Below are positions 7,236-15,756 of a DNA stretch of 48,924 nucleotides, piece after piece; the first letter of the stretch is position 1, and every line of letters begins with the position of its first letter. The position numbers were made by a program, and so were the translations under genes. The stretch spans positions 1-48,924 of the forward strand of contig JAFTRE010000024.1 in assembly GCA_017462385.1 (NCBI GenBank), read 5' to 3'. Under the pieces are notes generated by a model. That model was given only the letters and a program-made list of their open reading frames with translations, was not told the origin of the DNA and did no database searches. Origin of the DNA: Clostridia bacterium. GTDB lineage: Bacteria; Bacillota; Clostridia; Oscillospirales; CAG-272.

Positions 7236-9752
7236 ATGAAAAAACTGCTCATCGTGGACGGGAACAGTATCATCAACAGGGCTTTTTATGCCATAAGACC
7301 GTTGACCACCTCTACAGGATTGCACACTAACGCCATTTTCGGTATGGTGAATATACTAACTAAGCACATAGATACGGTACGTCCAGACTATTGTGCCGTG
7401 GCATTCGATCTTCGCGCTCCCACTTTCCGCCATAAAATGTATGCGGACTATAAGGCAGGCAGGCGTGCCATGCCCGAAGAGCTTGCCATGCAGTTTGACC
7501 CTGCAAAGCAGTGCGTGAGCGCACTGGGGTTTTCCGTTCTCAGCAGTGAGGGATATGAGGCGGACGATATACTGGGAACATTATCCGCCGAGGCACGCGA
7601 CGCGGGCGGTATCGAGTGCTACATCGTGACGGGAGACCGCGATGCTCTTCAGCTTATTGATGCTACGACTACTGTTTTGCTGGAGACAAATAAAGGGACT
7701 GTTCGCTTTGATGCCGAGCATTTTACCGAGGAGTACGGTGTGACTCCCGACAGCTTTATAGATGTCAAGGCGCTTATGGGAGACAGCTCGGATAATATTC
7801 CCGGCGTCGCCGGTATCGGCGAGAAAACCGCGCTTAAGCTTATAGCCGAGTATGGCTCGGTTGAACGCCTTTATGAAGAGCTTCCGAATGCAAGCTTTAC
7901 CCCCGCGATGAGAGCAAAGCTGGAGGCGGGACATGAGTCGGCGAAAATGTCGCGTGAGCTTGCCACCATATTCCGAGCCGTGCCAAACATGCCGCAGATA
8001 GATCAGCTTGGCAACGGTCAGATAAATGCCGCTCTTGCGTCGGAGATATTCACTATGCTTGAGTTTTCCGGTTTTATCAAGCGTTTCGGCCTTGATACAG
8101 CTGTACGCGCCGCCACTGATAATGAAAATATAGATGTCGTAAATATTGATGCGGCAAAGCTGTCGGAGATCAAGAGCGATGTCGTGGCTTTTGATATCGT
8201 CGACGGTGCGGCTTATATTTATGACGGCAAAACGGCATTTAGCTTCAGCGGCGATCTTTCACAGATCGGCAAGCTGCTTGATGGCAGACAGATCATATGT
8301 CACGATTGCAAAAAAATATATGAAATATTGAGCGATTTTGACGTTACGTGGCGCGGATGCGCGTTCGATGTTATGCTTGCATCCTATGTTGTCAATTCGG
8401 GTGACAGCAGCTTTGAGTTGCCGAGACTTGCAATGGAATATCTGGGTGTAACGATAAACGATACAGTGCCTGCGGCAGTATATATTTATCGCCTTGAGCC
8501 CGCCCTGCGCAAAGCTGTAGCCGACAGCGGACAGGACAAGCTGCTTTATGAGATAGAAATGCCGCTTGCCGCTGTGCTTGCCGATATGGAATTGAGCGGA
8601 TTTAAAATTGACTGCGCGGGTATCGAAAACTACGGCGAACGCCTCGGCACGGTTGCAGGCGAGCTTGCCGAGCGCATATATTATCATGCGGGCGGAGATT
8701 TTAATATCAATTCTCCCAAACAGCTCGGCGAAGTGCTCTTCGAGCGCTTGGGACTGCCTTGTGATAAAAAAACAAAGACGGGTTATTCAACAAGCGCCGA
8801 AATACTGAACAAATTGCGCCCGTACCATCCTATTGTCGAGGATATACTCGATTACCGTCAGGTGACAAAGCTTAAGAGCACATATGTTGACGGCCTTTTG
8901 AAGCTTGCCGATGAAAATGCCTGTGTACACACGCATTTCAAGCAAACGGGCACGGCCACGGGACGGCTGTCGTCGGTCGAGCCGAACTTGCAGAACATTC
9001 CCGTAAGAACAGAGCTCGGCAGAGAATTGCGTCGCTATTTTATACCCAAAAAAGAGGGATATGTGCTTATTGATGCCGACTATTCGCAGATCGAGTTGCG
9101 CTTGCTCGCAGCCATTTCGGGTGACGAATGCATGACACAGGCATTTTTGAGCGGCGAGGACATTCACACAAGTACCGCGGCAACTGTGTTTAACGTTGAG
9201 CTGGACGATGTGACGAGCGAGCTGAGAAAGCGCGCTAAGGCTGTCAATTTCGGAATTATGTACGGTATCGGTGAATATTCGCTTTCGCAGGACCTCGGAA
9301 TCTCCGTGGCGCAGGCAAAGCGGTATATTGCAGACTATCTTGCCAGCTATCCCGCTATCGACGCATACCTTAAGGGAACTATCAAACAGGCATATGAGGA
9401 TGGCTATGTTACCACTATTTTCGGGCGTCGCAGATATATTACCGAATTGAAATCGCAAAAACGGCCGTTGCGCGCATTTGGCGAGCGCGTTGCGATGAAC
9501 AGTCCCATCCAGGGCTCGGCGGCAGATATTATCAAGATTGCCATGATAAATGTTGACCGCCGTCTGCGCGAGTCGGGAATTGATGCGCACTTGATCTTGC
9601 AGGTGCATGACGAGTTATTGATAGAGTCCCACCGCGACTGTGCCGACGAGGCGCTTGATATACTTCGCACCGAAATGGAGGGCGCTATATCGCTGTCCGT
9701 GCCGATGGATGTTGATATAAGCTGCGGTGATACGTGGTTTGAATGTAAATAG
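7236..9752 (+). CDS. polA: DNA polymerase I
   Basis: An 838-residue Pol I for gap filling and Okazaki-fragment RNA primer removal. Residues 1-290 form the 5' nuclease domain with its acidic residues (D8, EADD 109-112, TGDRD 132-136, MGDSSDN 181-187). Residues about 300-480 correspond to the 3'-5' exonuclease domain, but it looks inactive: the first motif is FDIVDG (the usual Asp-x-Glu has become D320-x-V322) and the second motif lacks its Asp. The polymerase domain is complete: motif A DYSQIELR with D615, motif B from K668 (RAKAVNFGIMYG) and motif C HDE at 791-793. AAGGGAG precedes the ATG. It converges on radA and ends in a shared palindromic terminator that contains its stop codon. Confidence 0.97.
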   Translation: MKKLLIVDGNSIINRAFYAIRPLTTSTGLHTNAIFGMVNILTKHIDTVRPDYCAVAFDLRAPTFRHKMYADYKAGRRAMPEELAMQFDPAKQCVSALGFSVLSSEGYEADDILGTLSAEARDAGGIECYIVTGDRDALQLIDATTTVLLETNKGTVRFDAEHFTEEYGVTPDSFIDVKALMGDSSDNIPGVAGIGEKTALKLIAEYGSVERLYEELPNASFTPAMRAKLEAGHESAKMSRELATIFRAVPNMPQIDQLGNGQINAALASEIFTMLEFSGFIKRFGLDTAVRAATDNENIDVVNIDAAKLSEIKSDVVAFDIVDGAAYIYDGKTAFSFSGDLSQIGKLLDGRQIICHDCKKIYEILSDFDVTWRGCAFDVMLASYVVNSGDSSFELPRLAMEYLGVTINDTVPAAVYIYRLEPALRKAVADSGQDKLLYEIEMPLAAVLADMELSGFKIDCAGIENYGERLGTVAGELAERIYYHAGGDFNINSPKQLGEVLFERLGLPCDKKTKTGYSTSAEILNKLRPYHPIVEDILDYRQVTKLKSTYVDGLLKLADENACVHTHFKQTGTATGRLSSVEPNLQNIPVRTELGRELRRYFIPKKEGYVLIDADYSQIELRLLAAISGDECMTQAFLSGEDIHTSTAATVFNVELDDVTSELRKRAKAVNFGIMYGIGEYSLSQDLGISVAQAKRYIADYLASYPAIDAYLKGTIKQAYEDGYVTTIFGRRRYITELKSQKRPLRAFGERVAMNSPIQGSAADIIKIAMINVDRRLRESGIDAHLILQVHDELLIESHRDCADEALDILRTEMEGAISLSVPMDVDISCGDTWFECK

Positions 9753-9793
9753 AAAATTCGCACAAGCGATATCGCTTGTGCGAATTTTCTATT
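9748..9793. terminator. Palindromic terminator shared by polA and radA
   Basis: A perfect 46-base palindrome without a loop insert (arms 9748-9770 and 9771-9793). Both convergent stop codons, TAG of polA (9750-9752) and TAG of radA (9789-9791 on the other strand), lie within its arms. The A/T ends supply the T tract in each direction. Confidence 0.85.
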
Positions 9794-11168
9794 CTTGCTT
9801 TTTCAGCACTCTGAGTGCATCATAAATAGTTTTAACGGGTATTAGCTCTATATCAAAATCGCGATTGCGGCGCTCGGTGTTGCGGTAGGGGACGACTGCC
9901 CGGGTAAAGCCCAGACGTGCTGCCTCATGAAGTCTTGCATCAAGGTTGGACACCGCGCGGCATTCGCCCGAAAGTCCCAATTCGCCAAGCGCTATCAGGT
10001 CGTCGGGGATGACCTTGTCCGTCAGCGACGATATCATGGCAAGGGCTACGGACATGTCTGCCGCAGGCTCGTCCAGCTCCAGTCCTCCGATGACGTTGAG
10101 ATAGACGTCATTTGCGGAAAAACGCAGTCCGAGCCTTTTTTCAAGCACTGCGAGTATCAAATACATACGGTTATAGTCAATACCGTTTGCGGTGCGGCGG
10201 GGAGAGGGGAATACGGTAGGCGTGACCAGCGCCTGTATTTCGGCAATGATGGGGCGCGTGCCCTCTATCGAGCACAAAGCACAGTTGCCGGGTGTGTCCT
10301 TTGGACGCCCCGCCAGCAGCATTTCGGACGGATTGGGTACTTCCTCAAGCCCCTTGTCGGTCATCTCGAAAACGCCGATCTCATTGGTCGAACCGTAGCG
10401 GTTTTTGACGGCGCGGATTATTCTGTAGGTCTGTTGTCTGTCGCCCTCAAAGCACAGTACAGCATCGACCATGTGTTCAAGCACCTTGGGACCCGCTATG
10501 CCTCCTTCTTTGTTGACATGACCCACGAGTATGGTTGAAAATCCCGTATTTTTTGAGCGGGCAATGAATGCCAACGCGCATTCCTTTACCTGTGTAACAC
10601 TGCCGGGAGACGATGCGCTTTCGGGGCTGTATATAGTCTGGATAGAGTCGACGATAAGTATGTCGGGCTTTATCTTATCGACCTCGGCGAGAATGCTGTC
10701 TATGTTGGTCTCGGTGAGCAGATAAATGTTGTCGCCGACAATGCCGAGGCGGCGCGAACGCAGCTTGAGCTGACCGCCCGACTCCTCTCCCGATATGTAC
10801 ATTACCTTTTTGCTTTCTCCAAGAGCGGCGGATATCTGCATGAGAAGCGTGGATTTACCGATGCCGGGCTCGCCCGACAGCAATACTACCGAGCCGTCAA
10901 CAAGTCCGCCGCCGAGCACGCGGTCAAACTCACCCATGCCCGTAGAATCGCGGAAATATTCGGGTATTTCATATGTGCTGAGTGTGACGGCATGGCTGAC
11001 ACCGCCTGCGATGGCATTGCGCTTTACGGCAGACGATTTTGCCTGCGGCGGAGTCGGTGCCTCCTCGGTCATGGTGTTCCAAGCACCGCACGCCTGGCAT
11101 TTGCCCATCCATTTGGGACTTACATATCCGCATTCAGAGCAGACAAAAATTGTTTTGTTTCCCTTCAT
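9789..11168 (-). CDS. radA: DNA repair protein RadA
   Basis: A 459-residue RadA/Sms, a RecA-like branch-migration helicase acting in recombination. It has the N-terminal four-cysteine zinc finger (Cys10, Cys13, Cys24, Cys27), a RecA-type ATPase with Walker A GEPGIGKST (near residue 95), the RadA-specific KNRYGSTNEIGVF block and a C-terminal Lon-like domain with GGLELDEPAADMSVAL. In Bacillus it is also needed for spore outgrowth and transformation. The start has only a weak GGATG upstream, yet no better one exists and the zinc finger begins at once. Its promoter overlaps the end of cwlD. Confidence 0.96.
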   Translation of the reverse strand: MKGNKTIFVCSECGYVSPKWMGKCQACGAWNTMTEEAPTPPQAKSSAVKRNAIAGGVSHAVTLSTYEIPEYFRDSTGMGEFDRVLGGGLVDGSVVLLSGEPGIGKSTLLMQISAALGESKKVMYISGEESGGQLKLRSRRLGIVGDNIYLLTETNIDSILAEVDKIKPDILIVDSIQTIYSPESASSPGSVTQVKECALAFIARSKNTGFSTILVGHVNKEGGIAGPKVLEHMVDAVLCFEGDRQQTYRIIRAVKNRYGSTNEIGVFEMTDKGLEEVPNPSEMLLAGRPKDTPGNCALCSIEGTRPIIAEIQALVTPTVFPSPRRTANGIDYNRMYLILAVLEKRLGLRFSANDVYLNVIGGLELDEPAADMSVALAMISSLTDKVIPDDLIALGELGLSGECRAVSNLDARLHEAARLGFTRAVVPYRNTERRNRDFDIELIPVKTIYDALRVLKKQE

Positions 11169-11199
11169 AGCCGTACATCCTTTGGTTTTCGTTGTATAT

Positions 11200-11228
11200 A
11201 TGATACCATATTTACTGTCCTAAATCAA
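11200..11228 (-). promoter_or_regulatory. radA promoter
   Basis: Minus-strand TTGATT (11223-11228), 17-base spacer, TATCAT (11200-11205), 31 bases ahead of the radA start. The -35 overlaps the cwlD stop codon, so radA can be read both from cwlD and from this site. Confidence 0.6.
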
Positions 11229-11959
11229 GGACTTTTGCTGTCGTCGGAGATATATTTCATGATGGAATTGTAAAAAATGAGCGCAAGTTGACGGCGATAG
11301 GCGGCATCATTGAGACGGGCACATTCGGCGTCGTTTGAAAGGAAGCCGCATTCGATCAGAACGGCAGTGTTGGGATTTTTGTCAAGCAAATAGACATTGC
11401 TTCCGGCCCCCTTGGGACGGCGCAGGTTTTGAGGCTGGAGCGTGGCGTGTATATCGTCTTGAATGAGCTTGGCGAGAGCTTCGGACGCTGTGTCTCCAAG
11501 CGGAAAATAGACCTGTAAGCCGTCATATTTCTTTTGCGGGAAGGCGTTCATATGTATACTGATAAACAGTGCTCCGGGATTATCCTCTGATACCCTCAGG
11601 CGCGCGCGAAGATCGAGCACCTTTTTTTTGCCCTCGTAGTCTGCATTTCGGTCATAAAGCAGAATATCCTCGGTACGTGTCATTATGACATTGACACCTT
11701 CAGCACGCAGCATATCGCACAGCGCGAGCGCAATATCGAGATTAAGATCCTTTTCTTTCGTTCCGTCATCTCCCAGCGCCCCGCCGTCTTCTCCGCCGTG
11801 ACCGGCGTCTATAATAACTGTGGGGGAGGTGGTTGGAAGTGATGCACCCGCATCGGCATCGGACATGAGAGAGGGAAAGGCAATGATAAGCGTCAGCGCG
11901 GCGAACAAGACCAGAAAAAGCATTATAAGCAATGTGCGTAAAAAAACACGTCGGGACAT
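11225..11959 (-). CDS. cwlD: N-acetylmuramoyl-L-alanine amidase, CwlD-like
   Basis: A 244-residue amidase_3 family protein with one N-terminal membrane segment (about residues 7-29) and the catalytic domain outside. The zinc and catalytic residues are in place: H54 (DAGHGGEDGG), E69 (TKEKDLNL), H136 (SIHMN) and E203 (LIECGFLSN). This size and layout match CwlD, which removes stem peptides from spore peptidoglycan so that muramic-delta-lactam can form in the cortex; the sporulation genes elsewhere in the window fit. Vegetative amidases of the same family cannot be fully excluded. The ATG at 11959 with GGAGG upstream is preferred to the longer frame that begins inside the leader. Confidence 0.87.
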   Translation of the reverse strand: MSRRVFLRTLLIMLFLVLFAALTLIIAFPSLMSDADAGASLPTTSPTVIIDAGHGGEDGGALGDDGTKEKDLNLDIALALCDMLRAEGVNVIMTRTEDILLYDRNADYEGKKKVLDLRARLRVSEDNPGALFISIHMNAFPQKKYDGLQVYFPLGDTASEALAKLIQDDIHATLQPQNLRRPKGAGSNVYLLDKNPNTAVLIECGFLSNDAECARLNDAAYRRQLALIFYNSIMKYISDDSKSP

Positions 11960-12018
11960 ATATACCTCCGAAAAGAGTCGGTGATATATTTTATTTGCTC
12001 CGACGCCCATGTATGAAA

Positions 12019-12052
12019 AATAAAGGAAGGTAATTTTGTACCTTCCTTTATT
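12019..12052 (-). terminator. acpP terminator
   Basis: A perfect 14-base stem (12019-12032 with 12039-12052) and 6-base loop just past the acpP stop. On the minus strand the second arm ends in TTTATTTTT, giving a good U tract. Confidence 0.85.
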
Positions 12053-12056
12053 CAAC

Positions 12057-12284
12057 TTATTTTTCGAGTGCTTCGAGATAGTTTACAACGTCACCGATGG
12101 TGATAAAGTTGTGTATATCCTCGTCTTTGATCACAATACCGAATTTGTCTTCGCAGAGCATGATAAGGTCTGCAAGCTCGATGGAGTTTACACCGAGGTC
12201 GGTGGACAGCTTTGCGTCAAGTGTGATATCTGCTTCGTCGATCTGAAGCTCCTCGACAAGCAGTGCTTTTAATTTTTCGTACAT
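12057..12284 (-). CDS. acpP: Acyl carrier protein
   Basis: A 75-residue acyl carrier protein that carries fatty-acyl intermediates on a 4'-phosphopantetheine arm. The attachment serine is S34 in DLGVNSIELADL, inside the usual acidic four-helix layout; the common DSL triplet reads NSI here. The ATG at 12284 has GGAGG eight bases upstream, whereas the upstream TTG in the same frame overlaps that ribosome site. It has an exact-consensus promoter and a strong terminator, and no fab genes are beside it, so its place in primary fatty-acid synthesis rather than a specialised pathway is inferred from its strong expression signals. Confidence 0.92.
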   Translation of the reverse strand: MYEKLKALLVEELQIDEADITLDAKLSTDLGVNSIELADLIMLCEDKFGIVIKDEDIHNFITIGDVVNYLEALEK

Positions 12285-12340
12285 GGATATATCCTCCAAA
12301 TATTATTGATATCATAAATTCGTGAGCACTAACGTTCATC

Positions 12341-12369
12341 ATTATACAATATTATCTCGCATTTGTCAA
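12341..12369 (-). promoter_or_regulatory. acpP promoter (exact consensus)
   Basis: Minus-strand TTGACA (12364-12369), 17-base spacer, TATAAT (12341-12346). Exact match at both hexamers, 57 bases ahead of the acpP start. Confidence 0.85.
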
Positions 12370-12429
12370 GAAATAATTTCATTTATATCCGATAATATTG
12401 ATATTTGATTTAAAAACGCATTTTATTTG

Positions 12430-12458
12430 TTGACAGCCAAAGGCGGATGAGGTATAAT
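12430..12458 (+). promoter_or_regulatory. Promoter of the phosphodiesterase gene (exact consensus)
   Basis: TTGACA (12430-12435), 17-base spacer, TATAAT (12453-12458), 35 bases before the ATG at 12493. It probably also drives comEC. Confidence 0.85.
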
Positions 12459-12492
12459 ATAGTAAATAAATTTTTATTAAGAGGTAAGACAT

Positions 12493-13338
12493 ATGAGCAG
12501 ATTTGAAGATATCCGCGCGGCGGCAAGCGAAAGAATACTCCTGGCGGCTCACAGAGGCATTGCGGGCGGAAATATCCCCTGCAACACTATAGCATCATTT
12601 GAAATAGCTCTCAGACAGGGAGCAGATATCATGGAGCTTGATGTTCAGCGCTCGGCCGACGGCGTGCTTTATGTGTTCCATGAGGGTAAGGAGGATCCCC
12701 ATCTCAATGCCTATAAGAATTTTATAAAGGAGAATACCTCCGAAGCCATCCGTCACATGAGATATGTAAATGTCGATAACGATGCAACACAGTTCGGTGT
12801 CAACACGCTTGACGAGGTGCTTGAATATCTTAAGGACAAATGTTACATAAATCTTGATCACTGCTGGCATTTCTTCCCCGAGGCGGTCGCTTGTGTCCGC
12901 CGTCATAAGATGGAGGAGCAGATCATTCTCAAGAGTGGTCCCAAAAAGCAATTTTTTGATATCATTGAGGAATGCGCTCCCGACATTATTTACATGCCCA
13001 TCGTCAACATGAAGGATGAGTGCTTTGACTTGCTCAATTCCATGAATATTAATTTTGCGGGCAGTGAGGTCGTATTCAGCTCTATGGACAGCGAGCTTGC
13101 AAGTGAGGCTTACATCGAAAAAATGCACAAGGCAGGCAAGATACTTTGGGCTAACGCCATTATTTACAGATATACCGTTCAGCTTTCCGCAGGCATGAGC
13201 GACGATACCTCGCTTACCGGCGACCCTGCCGACGGTTGGGGCAAGCTTGCCGATATGGGCTATGACATCATTCAGACAGACTGGATGGGTATGTGCCGCG
13301 AATATTTGTTCAACACCGGAAAAATTTATAAAAAATAA
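12493..13338 (+). CDS. Glycerophosphodiester phosphodiesterase family protein
   Basis: A 281-residue TIM-barrel protein of the GDPD family, whose members cleave glycerophosphodiesters to glycerol-3-phosphate and an alcohol. The catalytic set is visible: H20-R21 (AAHRG), E48 and D50 (MELDVQ) and H63 (FHEG). No signal peptide is seen, so it is probably cytosolic. The C-terminal QTDWMG motif also fits the family. The ribosome site is AGAGGT before the ATG, and an exact-consensus promoter lies upstream. comEC follows after 12 bases, although a functional link between the two is not apparent. Confidence 0.88.
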   Translation: MSRFEDIRAAASERILLAAHRGIAGGNIPCNTIASFEIALRQGADIMELDVQRSADGVLYVFHEGKEDPHLNAYKNFIKENTSEAIRHMRYVNVDNDATQFGVNTLDEVLEYLKDKCYINLDHCWHFFPEAVACVRRHKMEEQIILKSGPKKQFFDIIEECAPDIIYMPIVNMKDECFDLLNSMNINFAGSEVVFSSMDSELASEAYIEKMHKAGKILWANAIIYRYTVQLSAGMSDDTSLTGDPADGWGKLADMGYDIIQTDWMGMCREYLFNTGKIYKK

Positions 13339-13350
13339 AACAAACGGCTG

Positions 13351-15693
13351 ATGCAACTGTTTTACCGCCGACCGGCGGCGCTTGTTTGCGCGGTATTCAT
13401 TGCCGCTTCGATCGCAGCGTTTTATTTTGGATATACCGCACGGCTTGCGGCGGCGATAGTGATCATCGCCGTCGCCGTCTGTGCGGTAATTTTGCTCTTT
13501 GTGCTAAAACGTCATCGTAAGCCGCTTGCGTTGATATTGGCCATTGCTGTATCGGCAATGGTAGCTATGGCAGTTTCATATTGTTATTTCGGAATGAAAT
13601 ATTCATCACTTCAGCAATATGTAGGTGAAACGGTTCAGATCAGGGGTGTTGTTATATCACAAAAATATTCAAATTCTTTCTCGTCCGGATATAAAGTTCG
13701 TATTTGTGATCTGAACGGAGAAGAACATAATTTTATCGCAGTCCTTGATTGCGAATATGTCAGTGATCTTCAGCCGGGTTATGAATTCAAGCTTTCGGCG
13801 CTTGGCGAAACACTGGGATATGGCGGTGACAGTGCCGGTGTGCTTTCCGATATGTCGGACGGCTATATGCTGCGCCTCGTTTCTTCGACCAATGAGGATT
13901 GTATTATAACACAAGAGGACACCTTTGATATCGAGATTTTTATCTCATCCTTTAGCCGCAAGCTGAGCTATAAGCTGCGGCAAACGGTCGGCGGCGAGGC
14001 GGGAGACTTGGCATCTGCGCTGGCGCTTGGAGACAGAAGCGGACTTTCATATGAGACTGCACGAGATTTCAGACGCTCGGGTGTGTCACATTTGCTGGCA
14101 TTGAGCGGTCTGCATATGGCGGTGGTAATGGGTATACTTGATTTTCTGTTGAGAAGATTTGGAGTTTCAAAGGGGATCAGGTGTGCAATACTGCTTGTTG
14201 GCATGAGCTTTTATCTTGCGATAACGGGCTTTTCGGTGTCCGCTTGCCGCGCCGCGATAATGCTGGCGATGGTTTACATATCATATTTTTTCGCGACACA
14301 GTCCGATCCGATCACCTCGCTTTTTATTGCGGGTGTTGTGATAATTGCCTCATCTCCCGCCGCAGTGCTTGACATAGGCTTCTGGCTTTCGTTTACTGCT
14401 ACACTTGGTATTATTCTGGGGGTTCCGATAGCAGAGTCGTTTTTGGACGGATTTTATGTCGACAGAGACGGAAAGCGCCGTCGAGCGCTGAAAAATCCCG
14501 CGTATAAGCTTTTTGTTAAGGCACTGCGCTATACTGTCGTTGCACTCGGCACAACCTTTGCGGCGACCGCCGCAACCGCGCTTATCGTTTGGTTGACATT
14601 TGGAGAAATATCGCTTTGGACACCCATCACAAATATTATACTGTCGCCCCTGACAGGCGTGCTGCTGTTTTTGTCGGTGCTGTTTATATTGCTTGGGTGG
14701 TTGCCTGTTGTATCCGGAGTGCTTGGTGCGGCGGTAAAATCGGTGGCAGGCGCCATGCTGGATATTACAGCTCATTTCTCGAAATATAACGATAGTATTA
14801 TTTCGCTTGAATACGATTTCGCAGACATTATTATACCGCTGATGGCGCTTGCTTTGACGGTGCTCGCCTTGATATATGTCAAACGTAAGTGGATATGCGC
14901 TTTACCGATACCCGCCGCGATACTTGCGTTTGTAATATGCTTTGCGGTATATAACGGAGCACATGAAAATGAACTGGATATAACTTATCTTCACAACGGC
15001 AAAAATGAAGTGATCGTGGCTACAAGCGGCAATGACGCGCTTATCTGCGACCTGACGGACGGCAGTTATTCCAACATCCAACGCGCATTGGATGCCGCTG
15101 CGGATAAATGTGCTACCGATGTCGCGGCATTCATGCTGACGCATTATCACCAGCGCCATATTTCAACGGCGTATCGTCTTATGTGTTCCGAACGTGTGGC
15201 GCAGCTGTGGTTGCCGTATCCGCAGGACGAAAGAGAGTACAATGTTATGTGGAGTATCGTTTACTATGCCGAACGGTGCGGCAGTGAGGTAGTGGTATAT
15301 AAAGCGGGCGAACAGCTTTCGGTGTTTGATATGGCACAGCTTGAAGCTGAAAGAGCGTATATAAAACGCTCTACGCATCCAACGCTGACATTGAGTATTG
15401 AATGCGGAGATGAAAAAATGACATATGTAGGAGGCTCTGCGCATGAAAGTGAGCTTTATGAGCAGATCTGTCTGAACACCTCCGAATCGCAGTATTTGAT
15501 CTTCGGTGTGCACGGTCCAATAATAAAAACGCAATACTCCTATCCATTGAACAACAGCTTGCACCAGGTGGTCTTTGCGAATGACGACATTATGTCTCAT
15601 TTTAAATGCAAGGCCGAACAAACAGATATATTTTCCAATGCTATATTGATTGGTTCGCCGCAGATAAGAAGCATTACATTGACCACTGATTAA
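13351..15693 (+). CDS. comEC: ComEC/Rec2 family DNA-uptake channel protein
   Basis: A 780-residue membrane protein with the ComEC order of domains: N-terminal membrane segments and a DUF4131-like soluble part (to about residue 200), the Competence membrane domain starting at HLLALSGLHMAVV (about 249) with many helices, and a C-terminal metallo-beta-lactamase-like domain (about 540-780). ComEC forms the channel that brings single-stranded DNA across the membrane. The C-terminal domain looks degraded: the usual LDVGQGD reads YLHNGKNE and the metal motif HxHxDH reads HYHQRH. No good ribosome site precedes the ATG, 12 bases after the previous stop. No other competence genes are in view, so real DNA uptake is uncertain. 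Confidence 0.88.
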   Translation: MQLFYRRPAALVCAVFIAASIAAFYFGYTARLAAAIVIIAVAVCAVILLFVLKRHRKPLALILAIAVSAMVAMAVSYCYFGMKYSSLQQYVGETVQIRGVVISQKYSNSFSSGYKVRICDLNGEEHNFIAVLDCEYVSDLQPGYEFKLSALGETLGYGGDSAGVLSDMSDGYMLRLVSSTNEDCIITQEDTFDIEIFISSFSRKLSYKLRQTVGGEAGDLASALALGDRSGLSYETARDFRRSGVSHLLALSGLHMAVVMGILDFLLRRFGVSKGIRCAILLVGMSFYLAITGFSVSACRAAIMLAMVYISYFFATQSDPITSLFIAGVVIIASSPAAVLDIGFWLSFTATLGIILGVPIAESFLDGFYVDRDGKRRRALKNPAYKLFVKALRYTVVALGTTFAATAATALIVWLTFGEISLWTPITNIILSPLTGVLLFLSVLFILLGWLPVVSGVLGAAVKSVAGAMLDITAHFSKYNDSIISLEYDFADIIIPLMALALTVLALIYVKRKWICALPIPAAILAFVICFAVYNGAHENELDITYLHNGKNEVIVATSGNDALICDLTDGSYSNIQRALDAAADKCATDVAAFMLTHYHQRHISTAYRLMCSERVAQLWLPYPQDEREYNVMWSIVYYAERCGSEVVVYKAGEQLSVFDMAQLEAERAYIKRSTHPTLTLSIECGDEKMTYVGGSAHESELYEQICLNTSESQYLIFGVHGPIIKTQYSYPLNNSLHQVVFANDDIMSHFKCKAEQTDIFSNAILIGSPQIRSITLTTD

Positions 15694-15706
15694 TGATAGG
15701 CAACAA

Positions 15707-15747
15707 AAAGATATCCCGACAGGCAGAATGCTTGTCGGGATATCTTT
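15707..15747. terminator. Bidirectional terminator between comEC and lysA
   Basis: A 19-base stem (15707-15725 with 15729-15747) with one G-T pair and a 3-base loop, flanked by A and T runs. It serves comEC on the plus strand and lysA on the minus strand. Confidence 0.85.
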
Positions 15748-15756
15748 GCTTACAGA

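Noticed and set aside
8787-9763. Minus-strand open frames inside polA
   Set aside because: They are shadows of the polA coding frame, without ribosome sites or recognisable domains.
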